41,102 nucleotides of DNA from Oscillospiraceae bacterium (lineage in GTDB: Bacteria; Bacillota; Clostridia; UBA1381; UMGS1253). Position 1 is the stretch's first letter. Every line of letters starts with the position of its first letter. The position numbers and the translations under genes are program-made. The DNA lies in assembly GCA_015068725.1 (NCBI GenBank), contig SVKA01000015.1, forward strand, positions 1-41,102, given 5' to 3'. Below the pieces are notes generated by a model. It did not search any database. It was given only the letters and a program-made list of their open reading frames with translations, and was not told the DNA's origin. Below are positions 25,215 to 34,271 of the stretch, piece by piece.

Positions 25215-25251
25215 AAAAAATATAAGGACTGAATATAAAATCCAGCCCTTA
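25215..25251 (-). terminator. Terminator after serA
   Basis: On the minus strand TAAGGGCTG (25243-25251) pairs with CAGTCCTTA (25223-25231), with one G-U pair, and a TATTTTTT tract follows. It ends just 11 bp before the CYTH start. Confidence 0.7.
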
Positions 25252-25258
25252 ATCTTAA

Positions 25259-26416
25259 TTACATAATTGTTCTTACTCTTATTACACCTTCGATATTTTC
25301 AATATCTTTAATAACATTATCATCAACATCGCCTACAACATCAAGTATTGTGTATGCAACGTTGTTTCTGCTTCCGTTAATCATACCTTCAATGTTTATG
25401 CCGTCCTTTGCAATCTGATTTGAAATCTGGCTGAGCATATTCGGTATATTTTCGTGAATAACAGTTATTCTCTTATCAGTGCTTCTTGGCATAACAACCT
25501 TCGGGAAGTTAACCGAATTAACAATGTTTCCGTTCTCCAAAAAGTCCATAATCTGCTTTACCGCCATTACTGCACAGTTGTCCTCTGCCTCGGGAGTTGA
25601 AGCACCCAAGTGCGGAATTGAAACAACGTTTTTATATGAATTAAGGGCGTTTGACGGAAAATCGCAAACATATTTTGCAACTTTTTCGTCATCTATTGCA
25701 GATTTCATTGCATCTGCATCAACAAGCTCACCTCTTGAGAAATTGAGAATTCTTACGCCGTCTTTCATCTGTGCAATCGTCTGAGTGTTAATCATTGAAG
25801 CTGTATCCTTGTTATACGGAAGATGTAATGTTATATAATCACATGTTTCGTATATTTCCTTCAAATCAGTTGCTCTTTTTATTGACTTTGACACGCTCCA
25901 TGCAGCATCAACAGAAATAAACGGGTCATATCCTATAACTTCCATCCCAAGATGCTGTGCAGCATTCGCAACCAAAACACCAATTGCACCAAGACCAACA
26001 ACACCAAGCTTTTTGCCATATATTTCAGGTCCTACAAATGCTCCCTTGCCCTTTTCAACGTCCTTTGCAATTTGGTCGGAATCAAGGCTCTCGGCCCATT
26101 TTATTCCGCCTACAATATCTCTTGATGCAAGGAAAAGTCCTGCAATAACAAGTTCTTTTACCGCATTTGCGTTAGCACCCGGAGTGTTGAAAACAACTAT
26201 TCCGTCTTTAGCGCAATTTTCAACGGGGATATTGTTTACGCCCGCGCCTGCTCTTCCTATTGCAAGAAGTGATTTTGGCATCTCATAATCATGCATATTA
26301 AAACTTCTTAAAATAATTGCATCAGGATTTTCAATGTTGTCAGAAATTTTATAATCGGCAGAAAACTTGCTCAGTCCGATTTTTGATATTTTGTTAAGAG
26401 TTAAAATATTGCTCAT
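25259..26416 (-). CDS. serA: D-3-phosphoglycerate dehydrogenase
   Basis: A 385-residue D-isomer-specific 2-hydroxyacid dehydrogenase that makes 3-phosphohydroxypyruvate, the first step of serine synthesis. The cofactor loop is LGVVGLGAIGVLVANAAQ near 140, and LNFSRGELVDADAM near 230 holds the catalytic arginine. IPHLGASTPEAEDNCA near 275 holds the histidine, and a C-terminal ACT domain (RITVIHENIPNMLSQIS onward) suggests serine feedback. I chose the ATG at 26416, five bases after GGTGA, over the GTG at 26425. It is 14 nt after serC. Confidence 0.94.
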   Translation of the reverse strand: MSNILTLNKISKIGLSKFSADYKISDNIENPDAIILRSFNMHDYEMPKSLLAIGRAGAGVNNIPVENCAKDGIVVFNTPGANANAVKELVIAGLFLASRDIVGGIKWAESLDSDQIAKDVEKGKGAFVGPEIYGKKLGVVGLGAIGVLVANAAQHLGMEVIGYDPFISVDAAWSVSKSIKRATDLKEIYETCDYITLHLPYNKDTASMINTQTIAQMKDGVRILNFSRGELVDADAMKSAIDDEKVAKYVCDFPSNALNSYKNVVSIPHLGASTPEAEDNCAVMAVKQIMDFLENGNIVNSVNFPKVVMPRSTDKRITVIHENIPNMLSQISNQIAKDGINIEGMINGSRNNVAYTILDVVGDVDDNVIKDIENIEGVIRVRTIM

Positions 26417-26430
26417 ATTAGTCACCAGCC

Positions 26431-27513
26431 CTATTTATTTTCAGTTTCAAATTTCTTCATAAATTCAACTAATTTTTTAACACCTTCGATTGGCATTGCA
26501 TTGTAAATGCTTGCTCTCATACCGCCAACGCTTCTATGTCCTTTGATATTAACAAATCCATTAGCCTTAGCTTCCTTGACAAATTTATCATCAAGCTCAG
26601 GATTGCCTGTAACAAACGTCGCATTCATCAACGAGCGATCCTCTTTCTCGGCGCAGCCTTTAAAGAGCGAGGATTCATCAAGATAATTATACAAAATTGC
26701 AGCCTTTTCAATGTTGATTTTTTCGATAGCATCAACACCGCCAAGATTTTTAATCCAGTCAAGGATAAGTCCGCACATATAGATGCTGTATGTAGGAGGA
26801 GTGTTATACATAGAATCGTTTTTGGCGTGCACACTGTAATCAAGCATTGTAGGAGTAATCGGCAATGCGTTGCCAATCAAATCCTCTCTTACAATAACAA
26901 CTGTCAAGCCTGCAGGGCCGATGTTCTTCTGTGCACCTGCATACAAAAGTCCAAACTTTGATACGTCAAGTTTTTCAGACAATATGCAAGAAGAAATATC
27001 AGCGACAAGAGGAACATCGCCTGTATCAGGAATGTAGTTATATTTTGTACCGTAGATAGTATTGTTAAGTGTTATATGTACAAAGTCTGCATCCTTTGAA
27101 AAATCAGCATTAGTAAGCTTGGGAATATATGAGAAAGTTTTATCCTTGCTTGAAGCAACAATATTCGCCTCACCAAATTTTGCACCTTCATCTGCAGCTT
27201 TTCCCGCAAACTGACCTGTAACAACATAATCAGCTTTCATATTCTTGCCATATAGATTAAGCGGAACCATAGCAAACTGAGTAGATGCGCCACCCTGCAA
27301 AAACAATACCTTGTAATTTTCAGGGATATTCATAAGCTCATAAAACATACTATTAGCTTTAAAAATAATATCCTCATAATCTTTTGAACGGTGGCTCATC
27401 TCCATAACGGACATACCGCTGTTGCCATAACAAGTAAGCTCTGAAGCTGCCTTCTCAAGCACTTCAAGCGGTAATGATGACGGGCCTGCCGAAAAATTAA
27501 ATACTCTTTCCAT
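26431..27513 (-). CDS. serC: Phosphoserine aminotransferase
   Basis: A 360-residue PLP-dependent class V aminotransferase converting 3-phosphohydroxypyruvate and glutamate to phosphoserine. VFNFSAGPSSLPLEVLEKA at the start, LFLQGGASTQFAMVPLNL near 70, and LLYAGAQKNIGPAGLTVV near 190, with the PLP lysine, are hallmarks. NIKGHRSVGGMRASIYNAMP near the end binds phosphate. It leads the serC-serA operon from a near-consensus promoter. No serB-type phosphatase is adjacent, though the histidine phosphatase at 13676-14245 could in principle serve. Confidence 0.96.
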   Translation of the reverse strand: MERVFNFSAGPSSLPLEVLEKAASELTCYGNSGMSVMEMSHRSKDYEDIIFKANSMFYELMNIPENYKVLFLQGGASTQFAMVPLNLYGKNMKADYVVTGQFAGKAADEGAKFGEANIVASSKDKTFSYIPKLTNADFSKDADFVHITLNNTIYGTKYNYIPDTGDVPLVADISSCILSEKLDVSKFGLLYAGAQKNIGPAGLTVVIVREDLIGNALPITPTMLDYSVHAKNDSMYNTPPTYSIYMCGLILDWIKNLGGVDAIEKINIEKAAILYNYLDESSLFKGCAEKEDRSLMNATFVTGNPELDDKFVKEAKANGFVNIKGHRSVGGMRASIYNAMPIEGVKKLVEFMKKFETENK

Positions 27514-27547
27514 AATAAGTTCATCCCCTTATTTTCATAATAGATTT

Positions 27548-27576
27548 ATTATACTACAAAAAAAACACAGAGTCAA
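27548..27576 (-). promoter_or_regulatory. Sigma-A-type promoter of serC-serA
   Basis: On the minus strand TTGACT (27571-27576) and TATAAT (27548-27553) are separated by 17 bp, about 35 bp upstream of the serC ATG. Confidence 0.8.
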
Positions 27577-27598
27577 CCGCTTTTAACCCAAAAAACGC

Positions 27599-27637
27599 AA
27601 AAAAATACAAGCGATTACAAACATTTTTGCAACCGCT
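27599..27637 (-). terminator. Terminator after the second Gfo/Idh gene
   Basis: On the minus strand AGCGGTTGCAAA (27626-27637) pairs with TTTGTAATCGCT (27610-27621), with two G-U pairs and a 4-nt loop, followed by TGTATTTTTTT. It isolates this unit from the serC promoter. Confidence 0.75.
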
Positions 27638-27650
27638 CTGAAAACAACGC

Positions 27651-28811
27651 TTATTTAATTTCAACAACCTTGCCCGTTTCGCGACTTTCCAATATCGCCT
27701 CTACAATTTTTGTCGCCTGATAAGCATCTTTTGATGTCGGAGCCTCTACCGCTACGTCGTTTAGTATAACATCTGCAAAATGCTCGATAGAATCTCCCCA
27801 GCCTTTATTTACGCCATAATTCAAATAGTATGGATATAGCTCGTGATATGTGTATTCCGGCTCTTTTTCGCCATTTTTCTCTCTTTCAAGCTTAAGCTTT
27901 GCTCTTCTTTGTTCTTCCTCAACAAGATATTTTCTTATTGCAATATCTGCTTTAATTCCTTCGGCTTTATACCACTGAGCCTGCATATAATCATGCTCTA
28001 CATGAGTGCGTCCTTCATAAAACTTGCACTCTACCTCTCCCGGCATCCCAAAAGTATGTAGCTCGCAAAAATCATCAACTGTTACAAAACCAAACTGTGT
28101 TGTGGCTTCAAAATGCTCCTTCGGGGTTTGCTTTGGTGCATATCCTGTGGCCATCATCATTGCGCTCGAACCATTTTCAAATTGCATAATAACATTATCT
28201 TCGTCAACGCGCGAGGTATAACAATATACCGATTTAACCTCGCTATCCGCAAGATAGCGCAAAATATCAATGATATGACAACACTCTACCGCAAGACGCC
28301 TTCCGCCTCCTCGAAGGCCACCATAGTTTTTATATCTTTCACACCAGTCGTCAGCTATGCGATAATATGCCGTTTTCATACCACCGTTTCTTTTAAGGAT
28401 TTCTTTTACATCACGATAAACAGGCGCAAGTCTTCGGTTCATACCTACCAAAGCTTTCTTACCTGTTTCCTTTTCGGTTTTCATAACAAGTTCACATTCT
28501 TCGGGTGTTTCGCCAAGGGGCTTTTCCACATAAACGTGCTTTCCTGCTTTAAGCGCCTCAACAGTCAACGGAACGTGCATCTCTTCCTTTGTCGCTATTA
28601 CCACACCATCAACAGATGGGTCTGCAAGCACCTTTTTATAATCCAATTCTGTTGGAATATGCGGAAAACGGCGTGCAAGATCCTCAAGTGTTTTCTCGCT
28701 AACATCGCAAAAACAACAAAGATTTGCATTTTTGCTTGCAATAATGTTGGAAATATGTTGGTTCTGTGCAAGAGCACCACAACCAATAACTGCAAGATTT
28801 GCTTTTTTCAT
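27651..28811 (-). CDS. Gfo/Idh/MocA-family oxidoreductase
   Basis: A 386-residue NAD(P)-dependent sugar-type dehydrogenase. The N-terminal LAVIGCGALAQNQHISNI is the Rossmann loop. KHVYVEKPLGETPEECELV near 93 holds the EKP motif. AVECCHIIDILRYLADSE near 174 carries the catalytic histidine region. A long charged stretch near 295-325 (YLVEEEQRRAKLKLEREKNG) is extra compared with the first Gfo/Idh protein here. It is the last gene of a three-gene unit with an AraC regulator and a nitrilase-family amidohydrolase. Substrate is unknown. The ATG has AAGGAG. Confidence 0.87.
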   Translation of the reverse strand: MKKANLAVIGCGALAQNQHISNIIASKNANLCCFCDVSEKTLEDLARRFPHIPTELDYKKVLADPSVDGVVIATKEEMHVPLTVEALKAGKHVYVEKPLGETPEECELVMKTEKETGKKALVGMNRRLAPVYRDVKEILKRNGGMKTAYYRIADDWCERYKNYGGLRGGGRRLAVECCHIIDILRYLADSEVKSVYCYTSRVDEDNVIMQFENGSSAMMMATGYAPKQTPKEHFEATTQFGFVTVDDFCELHTFGMPGEVECKFYEGRTHVEHDYMQAQWYKAEGIKADIAIRKYLVEEEQRRAKLKLEREKNGEKEPEYTYHELYPYYLNYGVNKGWGDSIEHFADVILNDVAVEAPTSKDAYQATKIVEAILESRETGKVVEIK

Positions 28812-28840
28812 AGTGAATATTCGCTCCTTGTTAATTATAT

Positions 28841-29641
28841 TTATCTGAGTTTGCCTTTGTTTCTGTAATCAATCGGTCTTATGCCAATATGTTCAAAAAA
28901 CACCTTTGAAAAATAATGAATACCTTTAAATCCCGTTGCAATAGCTATCTGTGAAATATTCATATCAGAATACCTTAAAAGATCCCCCGCTTTTTCGAGT
29001 CTTGCGTCTCTTATAAAGCTCATAGGCGTGGTGTTTGTCTGCTTTTTAAATTTTCTCAAAAAATAATTTTTCTCAAAGCCGGCTATATCGGCCAGCTTTT
29101 CCAAAGATATATCTTCCGTAAGATTTTCATATATATAATTTATAACCTTTTTAATTTCGGGCGAAAACTTTTTATCGCTTTCGTGTATAGAGCTTTCCAC
29201 AAACCTCTCGTTGCATCGCAACAAATGCAGCATAAGCAACTGAAAATTATAGCTTATAGCCAAATCGCACATTGGCAGGTTATCGGAGCTTTCATTTAAA
29301 ATAGTCGACAATATAGCTTTTATGGGATGATTTTTTACATTGATACAATACGGCAACTTTTTTATTGCGTCTTCTGTTTGCAAAGTTTTGAGAGTAAATT
29401 TTATTTCAAGCGTTTTTAGCGCAGTATCCCCTTTATTAAAAAACGCATGCTCGACAAATGGCGGTGCCAAATAAATTCTTCCCGCACTCATTTCATATTT
29501 TTTATTGCCGATTGTTATTTCGCCGACTCCGCTGTCTGCATATATAAAGTGAAAAAAAACATGTTTATGCTTTTGAATTCCGGTTTCGCAAGGGTACTCA
29601 CAAGACGATACCCACACAATATCAAAATCACTAAAATTCAT
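28841..29641 (-). CDS. AraC-family transcriptional regulator
   Basis: A 266-residue regulator. Residues about 1-100 form a cupin-like sensing domain (HKHVFFHFIYADSGVGEITI, YLAPPFVEHAFFNKG). The C-terminal pair of helix-turn-helix motifs spans about 160-260: ISLEKLADIAGFEKNYFLRK and INISQIAIATGF-like MNISQIAIATGFKGIHYFSK, ending HIGIRPIDYRNK. Small sugars or sugar acids are typical effectors of cupin-AraC proteins. It sits between the amidohydrolase and the dehydrogenase in one transcript and probably activates its own operon. Confidence 0.9.
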   Translation of the reverse strand: MNFSDFDIVWVSSCEYPCETGIQKHKHVFFHFIYADSGVGEITIGNKKYEMSAGRIYLAPPFVEHAFFNKGDTALKTLEIKFTLKTLQTEDAIKKLPYCINVKNHPIKAILSTILNESSDNLPMCDLAISYNFQLLMLHLLRCNERFVESSIHESDKKFSPEIKKVINYIYENLTEDISLEKLADIAGFEKNYFLRKFKKQTNTTPMSFIRDARLEKAGDLLRYSDMNISQIAIATGFKGIHYFSKVFFEHIGIRPIDYRNKGKLR

Positions 29642-29665
29642 GCCAAAACATTCCCCTTGCTATTT

Positions 29666-30613
29666 TTACAAATTTTCCAATCGATGCGCTCTTGCCCTGT
29701 CTAAATAAGCATCAAGGTTTTCTATCTCAAATTCTGCTATAACGTCCTTCGCCTTAACGCTATCTACATTTGACGAAAGCATTACCGAACCTACAAAACC
29801 CGGGTCATAAATTTCGATTGCGTCTTTATACTTTTTCTTTGCCGCTGCAAGCTTTTCTCTGTTGTAATCAAGATGACAAAGCACATAATCAAGATTTATC
29901 TTTGCACTTATATGCTTTGTATAATTGGTAGAGGCAGCAACGATATTTCCGTAAGGATTTAAAATATAGCATGGTTTATCACATATTGCGCCAACAAAAA
30001 AACTGCGACACGTATACGCCCACTGTGCCTGGCGCATCAATCCGCCGTGATACATCGAGCAAAATACAATCAAATCTGGATTTTGTGGTTTGTATTTTTC
30101 TAAAAGTTCGTCAAAATTCAAATCAAAACAAATAGCCGACGCAGCTTTTCCAAAATCAAGCTCTACAAGCTTTGCCTCTGTGCCGTATTTTACGTCGCTT
30201 TGCGTATTTTCTTCAATCACCAAATGATTTTTATCATATATTCCGCAAATTTCACCATTTCGGTCTATATAAATAGTCGAATTGCGATATGGTTTTTTCT
30301 CATCCGAGCCGGTATATCTTACGGCGCTATAAGCTATATTTGTATTATTTTCAATAGCAATCGGCTTTAAAAATTCTACAATACTATCTTTAAGATAAGC
30401 ATAATACTCTTTAAGTCCAACTCTGTCGCTCGGCTGATAGCGATTTGCGCACTCCGGAAATACAACCAAATCAGGTTTGCTTACAAGCACATCATCAAGC
30501 TGTTTTTTTAACAGGTTCTTCATTTCTTTTTCATATACCGAAAAGTTTTTTGGCAAGGAACTAAAATCGGGTTCAGGTGCACCTATTGCACTTAATGTAA
30601 CAAAATTAGACAT
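29666..30613 (-). CDS. Carbon-nitrogen hydrolase (nitrilase superfamily)
   Basis: A 315-residue amidase-type protein. The Glu-Lys-Cys catalytic triad is visible: E54 in LVVFPECANRYQ, K128 in IYDKNHLVIEEN, and C162 in SAICFDLNFDELLEKY. Members hydrolyse amides, carbamoyl groups or nitriles; the exact branch is not clear. No signal peptide is present, so it is cytoplasmic. It is the first gene of the nitrilase-AraC-Gfo/Idh unit, with AGGAGG ahead of the ATG. An amide-linked sugar or amino-sugar derivative would fit all three genes, but this is inference. Confidence 0.87.
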   Translation of the reverse strand: MSNFVTLSAIGAPEPDFSSLPKNFSVYEKEMKNLLKKQLDDVLVSKPDLVVFPECANRYQPSDRVGLKEYYAYLKDSIVEFLKPIAIENNTNIAYSAVRYTGSDEKKPYRNSTIYIDRNGEICGIYDKNHLVIEENTQSDVKYGTEAKLVELDFGKAASAICFDLNFDELLEKYKPQNPDLIVFCSMYHGGLMRQAQWAYTCRSFFVGAICDKPCYILNPYGNIVAASTNYTKHISAKINLDYVLCHLDYNREKLAAAKKKYKDAIEIYDPGFVGSVMLSSNVDSVKAKDVIAEFEIENLDAYLDRARAHRLENL

Positions 30614-30698
30614 AACCCTATCCTCCTAAAAATTTTTTAATTCAAATCTTCCAAGTCTATTATAGATTATATCAAGCTATAATGCTTTACATAATCTT

Positions 30699-30722
30699 GT
30701 CTATTTTTTATAAAAAATAGAC
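30699..30722. promoter_or_regulatory. 24-bp perfect palindrome in the divergent nitrilase/DUF512 region
   Basis: A 12-base arm GTCTATTTTTTA is followed directly by its reverse complement. It lies about 85 bp upstream of the nitrilase gene and 180 bp upstream of the DUF512 gene. It could be a regulatory site or a factor-independent terminator read on the plus strand, since a T-run follows. Neither neighbour needs such a terminator there. Confidence 0.35.
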
Positions 30723-30826
30723 TTTTTTCTCTTAGTACTGACAATTTAATTTTATCACGCAAAAATAACTTTCGCAACAGCATTTTACTATATATTGTGT
30801 TTTTGAGTCTATATTTTTAAAAACAC

Positions 30827-30855
30827 TTGACTATTTACTGTTTTTAGTGGATAAT
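30827..30855 (+). promoter_or_regulatory. Sigma-A-type promoter of the DUF512-der operon
   Basis: TTGACT (30827-30832) and GATAAT (30850-30855) are separated by 17 bp, about 45 bp upstream of the chosen DUF512 start. Confidence 0.65.
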
Positions 30856-30900
30856 ATTAATTGGATATATATGTATTAAGCACTTATGAAAGGGCATATT

Positions 30901-32244
30901 ATGAAAAATGCAAAAATAAAGGCTGTAGAACCCGGAAGCATTGCCGAGCAAATCGGGCTTGAGAGTGGCGACAGCATAATAAGCATAAACAATACCGAAA
31001 TAACAGATGTTTTAGATTATAAATTTCTTTCGTGCGACGAGGAGCTTGAAATAGAAATTCTTACAAAAGACGGCGAGCGTGAAATTGTAGAAGTATACAC
31101 AGGTTATGAAGATTTGGGGATTGAGTTTGAAAATTCTTTGATGGACGACCCAAAAAGCTGTAAAAACAAGTGTATTTTCTGCTTTATAGATCAGCTTCCC
31201 AAAGGTATGCGAAAAACAGTTTACTTCAAAGATGACGATGCACGTTTATCCTTTTTGCAGGGAAATTATATTACACTTACAAATTTGAGCGATAAAGATA
31301 TCGAGCGTATTATACGTATGCGAATTTCACCGGTTAATGTGTCTGTGCACACGACAAATCCTTCCCTGCGTGAAAAAATGCTTAATAACAGATTTGCGGG
31401 AAATGTATATGAGATTATGCAAAAGCTTGCCGAAAATGGCATTTATATGAATTGTCAGATTGTACTTTGTCCTGATATAAACGATAAGCACGAGCTTGAC
31501 AGAACGCTTACAGACCTTGCAAAGCTTTCGCCTTATGTAAACAGTATAAGCGTTGTTCCAGTTGGTCTTACGGCGCATCGCAATGGGCTTTATCCTTTAA
31601 AGCCTTTTGACAAAGATAGTGCACATGAGCTTGTTTTACAGGTTCAAAAATATCAAAAAGAGTTTAAAAAACAATACGACAACAACCTTGTGTATGCCTC
31701 GGACGAATTTTATCTTATGGCAGACATTCCCTTTCCACAAGAAGATGAATACGATGGCTATCCGCAAATTGACAATGGTGTAGGACTTATTGTAAGCATG
31801 GAAAATGAGTTTTTGACAGCTCTTGAAGAAATGCCTACACAGGTCGATAAAAGATGCGTAAGCATTGCAACCGGAGAGCTTGCATACGATTTTATATCAT
31901 CTCTTGCAAACAGACTTGAAAAACACTGTGAAGGAATTAAGATACAGGTATTTAAAATAAAAAACAATTTCTTTGGCGGAGGCGTAAATGTAAGCGGACT
32001 TGTATGTGCCTGCGATATAGAATCTCAACTTTCGGGCATTAATCTTGGGCAGGAACTTTTTATTCCCGCCTCAATGCTTCGCGCTGATGATGATGTATTT
32101 TTAGACGATATTAGCCTTTGCGAACTTGAAAAAAAGCTAAAAATAAAAATAACACCTGTTTTAAATGACGGTTATGATTTTGCGCAAAAGATTTTAAACA
32201 TATCACAACATACAGGAGGACAACATTCATGGCAAAACCGATAG
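30901..32244 (+). CDS. DUF512-domain protein with PDZ and radical-SAM-like cysteines
   Basis: A 447-residue conserved Firmicutes protein of unknown function. An N-terminal PDZ-like domain (VEPGSIAEQIGLESGDSIIS, about 9-28) precedes CKNKCIFCFIDQLP, where C87, C91 and C94 form a CxxxCxxC cluster typical of radical SAM enzymes. The DUF512 region follows, with VSVHTTNPSLREKML near 150 and SVVPVGLTAHRNGLYPL near 215. I chose the ATG at 30901, which has AAGGG six bases ahead; the earlier ATG at 30886 does not. It overlaps the der start by 16 nt. Usual position upstream of der supports the assignment. Confidence 0.9.
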   Translation: MKNAKIKAVEPGSIAEQIGLESGDSIISINNTEITDVLDYKFLSCDEELEIEILTKDGEREIVEVYTGYEDLGIEFENSLMDDPKSCKNKCIFCFIDQLPKGMRKTVYFKDDDARLSFLQGNYITLTNLSDKDIERIIRMRISPVNVSVHTTNPSLREKMLNNRFAGNVYEIMQKLAENGIYMNCQIVLCPDINDKHELDRTLTDLAKLSPYVNSISVVPVGLTAHRNGLYPLKPFDKDSAHELVLQVQKYQKEFKKQYDNNLVYASDEFYLMADIPFPQEDEYDGYPQIDNGVGLIVSMENEFLTALEEMPTQVDKRCVSIATGELAYDFISSLANRLEKHCEGIKIQVFKIKNNFFGGGVNVSGLVCACDIESQLSGINLGQELFIPASMLRADDDVFLDDISLCELEKKLKIKITPVLNDGYDFAQKILNISQHTGGQHSWQNR

Positions 32245-33557
32245 TTGCTATTGTAGGCAGACCAAATGTTGGAAAATCTACACTTTTTAATAAGATTGCC
32301 GGAACACGCATAAGTATTGTCGATGACACACCGGGCGTTACCCGTGACCGTGTTTTTGCAGATGCAGAATGGCTTGGACGCGAATTTACGCTTATAGATA
32401 CGGGCGGTATCGAGCCAAAAACTGATGATGAAATACTTGCGCAGATGCGCGCACAGGCCGAGCTTGCTATTGATATGGCTCATGTCGTAATTTTTATGGT
32501 AAATGTGCGTGACGGTCTTACAGCGTCTGATAAAGATGTTGCAGCGATGCTGATAAAATCGAATAAGCCCATTATTCTTGCGGTAAACAAGATTGATAAT
32601 ACAGGCGAGCCACCAATGGATTTTTACGAGTTTTATAACCTTGGTCTTGGTGATCCAATTGCTATTTCGTCCACGCATGGACTCGGCGTTGGTGATTTGC
32701 TTGATGAAGCGGCAAAGTATTTCCCCACTTCTGAAGAAATGGATGACGATGACGATATAATAAAGGTTGCAATCGTAGGAAAACCCAATGCGGGCAAATC
32801 CTCGCTGATAAACAGAATTCTTGGCGAGCAAAGAGTTATTGTAACAAATATTGCAGGCACTACTCGCGATGCTATTGATACCTACTATGAGCGCGACTCA
32901 CAGCGTTATATGTTTATTGATACAGCAGGAATACGCAGAAAGTCAAAGGTTGATGAAAGAATTGAGCGTTACAGCGTTATCCGCGCCTACGCTGCGGTTG
33001 AGCGCAGCGATGTGTGTATAATAATGATTGACGGTTCGGAAGGTATAACTGAGCAGGATTCCAAAATCGCTGGCTTTGTCCACGAAAGCGGAAAAGCGTC
33101 AATCGTTGTGGTAAACAAGTGGGATATTGTAGAAAAAGAAACAAATACAATGAGAAATTATAAGATGGATATCATGGACACGCTTGCGTTTATGCAATAC
33201 GCGCCGGTACACTTTATTTCGGCAAAAACCGGTAGCCGTGTTGACGGTGTGTTCGATATGATTAAATCTGTGGCAGAGCAAAATTCAAAGCGCATCAGTA
33301 CAGGTATGTTAAACGATGTGATTGGAGAAGCTACGGCGAAGGTGCAACCTCCATCAGACAAAGGAAAACGCCTTCGTATATATTACGCGACCCAGGCGAG
33401 CACAAAACCGCCTACGTTTGTAATTTTTGTAAACAAAGCGGAATTGTTCCATTTTTCATATCAAAGATATCTTGAAAATCAATTAAGAGCTGCTTTTGGA
33501 TTTGAAGGAACACCGATACACTTTATAATACGCGAACGTGGTGAGAAGAATAACTGA
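32229..33557 (+). CDS. der: Ribosome assembly GTPase Der (EngA)
   Basis: A 442-residue tandem GTPase needed for 50S subunit maturation. The first G domain has GRPNVGKSTLF near 10-20, DTPGVTRDR and NKID. The second has GKPNAGKSSLI near 184-194, DTAGIRRKSKV and NKWD. The C-terminal KH-like domain ends in a short basic tail. AGGAGG precedes the ATG, located inside the DUF512 reading frame, so translation may be coupled. It is followed by plsY and gpsA, a common Firmicutes order. Confidence 0.97.
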   Translation: MAKPIVAIVGRPNVGKSTLFNKIAGTRISIVDDTPGVTRDRVFADAEWLGREFTLIDTGGIEPKTDDEILAQMRAQAELAIDMAHVVIFMVNVRDGLTASDKDVAAMLIKSNKPIILAVNKIDNTGEPPMDFYEFYNLGLGDPIAISSTHGLGVGDLLDEAAKYFPTSEEMDDDDDIIKVAIVGKPNAGKSSLINRILGEQRVIVTNIAGTTRDAIDTYYERDSQRYMFIDTAGIRRKSKVDERIERYSVIRAYAAVERSDVCIIMIDGSEGITEQDSKIAGFVHESGKASIVVVNKWDIVEKETNTMRNYKMDIMDTLAFMQYAPVHFISAKTGSRVDGVFDMIKSVAEQNSKRISTGMLNDVIGEATAKVQPPSDKGKRLRIYYATQASTKPPTFVIFVNKAELFHFSYQRYLENQLRAAFGFEGTPIHFIIRERGEKNN

Positions 33558-33592
33558 TTAAAACAAATGATGACGAAAGGCTTGGTTATACT

Positions 33593-34258
33593 ATGAATTT
33601 TACGACAGAAAATATAATAATATTTGTTATAGTTACAATTGCTGCATATCTTATAGGCAGCGTAAACTCATCAATTATTATTTCAAGATTTATTGGCACT
33701 GATATAAGAAACCATGGCAGCGGTAATGCAGGTGCAACAAATATGCTAAGAACATACGGCAAAAAAGTCGGAGTATATACTCTTTTGCTTGATGCGCTAA
33801 AAGGTGTTATCGCGGTTTTGGTTGCAATAATTGTGTGTAATGTTTTAAAAGATAGCTTTTCCAAGCCTTTTGACGCAAAGAATATACTCAAATGTCTTTG
33901 TGGTATAGCCGTTGTTTTAGGTCATAATTATCCGATATTTTTCCAGTTCAAAGGCGGCAAGGGTATTTCAACCTCAGCAGCAGTAATTTTTATGCTTGAC
34001 TGGAGAGTCGGTTTAATCGTGCTTATAGGTGCGCTTCTTATAATGGTGCTTACACGTTACATATCACTTGGCTCAATGGTTGGGGCACTTCTTTTCCCCA
34101 CATCTGTATGTCTTTTCACTTTTTTTGTAGACAAAAATTATAATTATATTTTGCTTGTTACGGCAATTTTTATGTGCATACTTGCAATATGCCGTCATCA
34201 CGCAAATATTGTGCGTCTTATAAATGGAACAGAATCAAAATTAGGTCAGAAAAAATAA
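33593..34258 (+). CDS. plsY: Acyl-phosphate:glycerol-3-phosphate acyltransferase PlsY
   Basis: A 221-residue membrane enzyme acylating glycerol 3-phosphate from acyl phosphate, the first step of phospholipid synthesis. AAYLIGSVNSSIIISRF near 18, GSGNAGATNMLRTYGKK near 42, and GHNYPIFFQFKGGKGISTS near 113 are the three conserved blocks. Several membrane helices (about 8-30, 55-80, 100-115, 128-150, 160-195) are evident. It sits 35 nt after der and 13 nt before gpsA, which supplies its glycerol 3-phosphate substrate. Confidence 0.94.
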   Translation: MNFTTENIIIFVIVTIAAYLIGSVNSSIIISRFIGTDIRNHGSGNAGATNMLRTYGKKVGVYTLLLDALKGVIAVLVAIIVCNVLKDSFSKPFDAKNILKCLCGIAVVLGHNYPIFFQFKGGKGISTSAAVIFMLDWRVGLIVLIGALLIMVLTRYISLGSMVGALLFPTSVCLFTFFVDKNYNYILLVTAIFMCILAICRHHANIVRLINGTESKLGQKK

Positions 34259-34271
34259 GGAGGTCCCTTGT

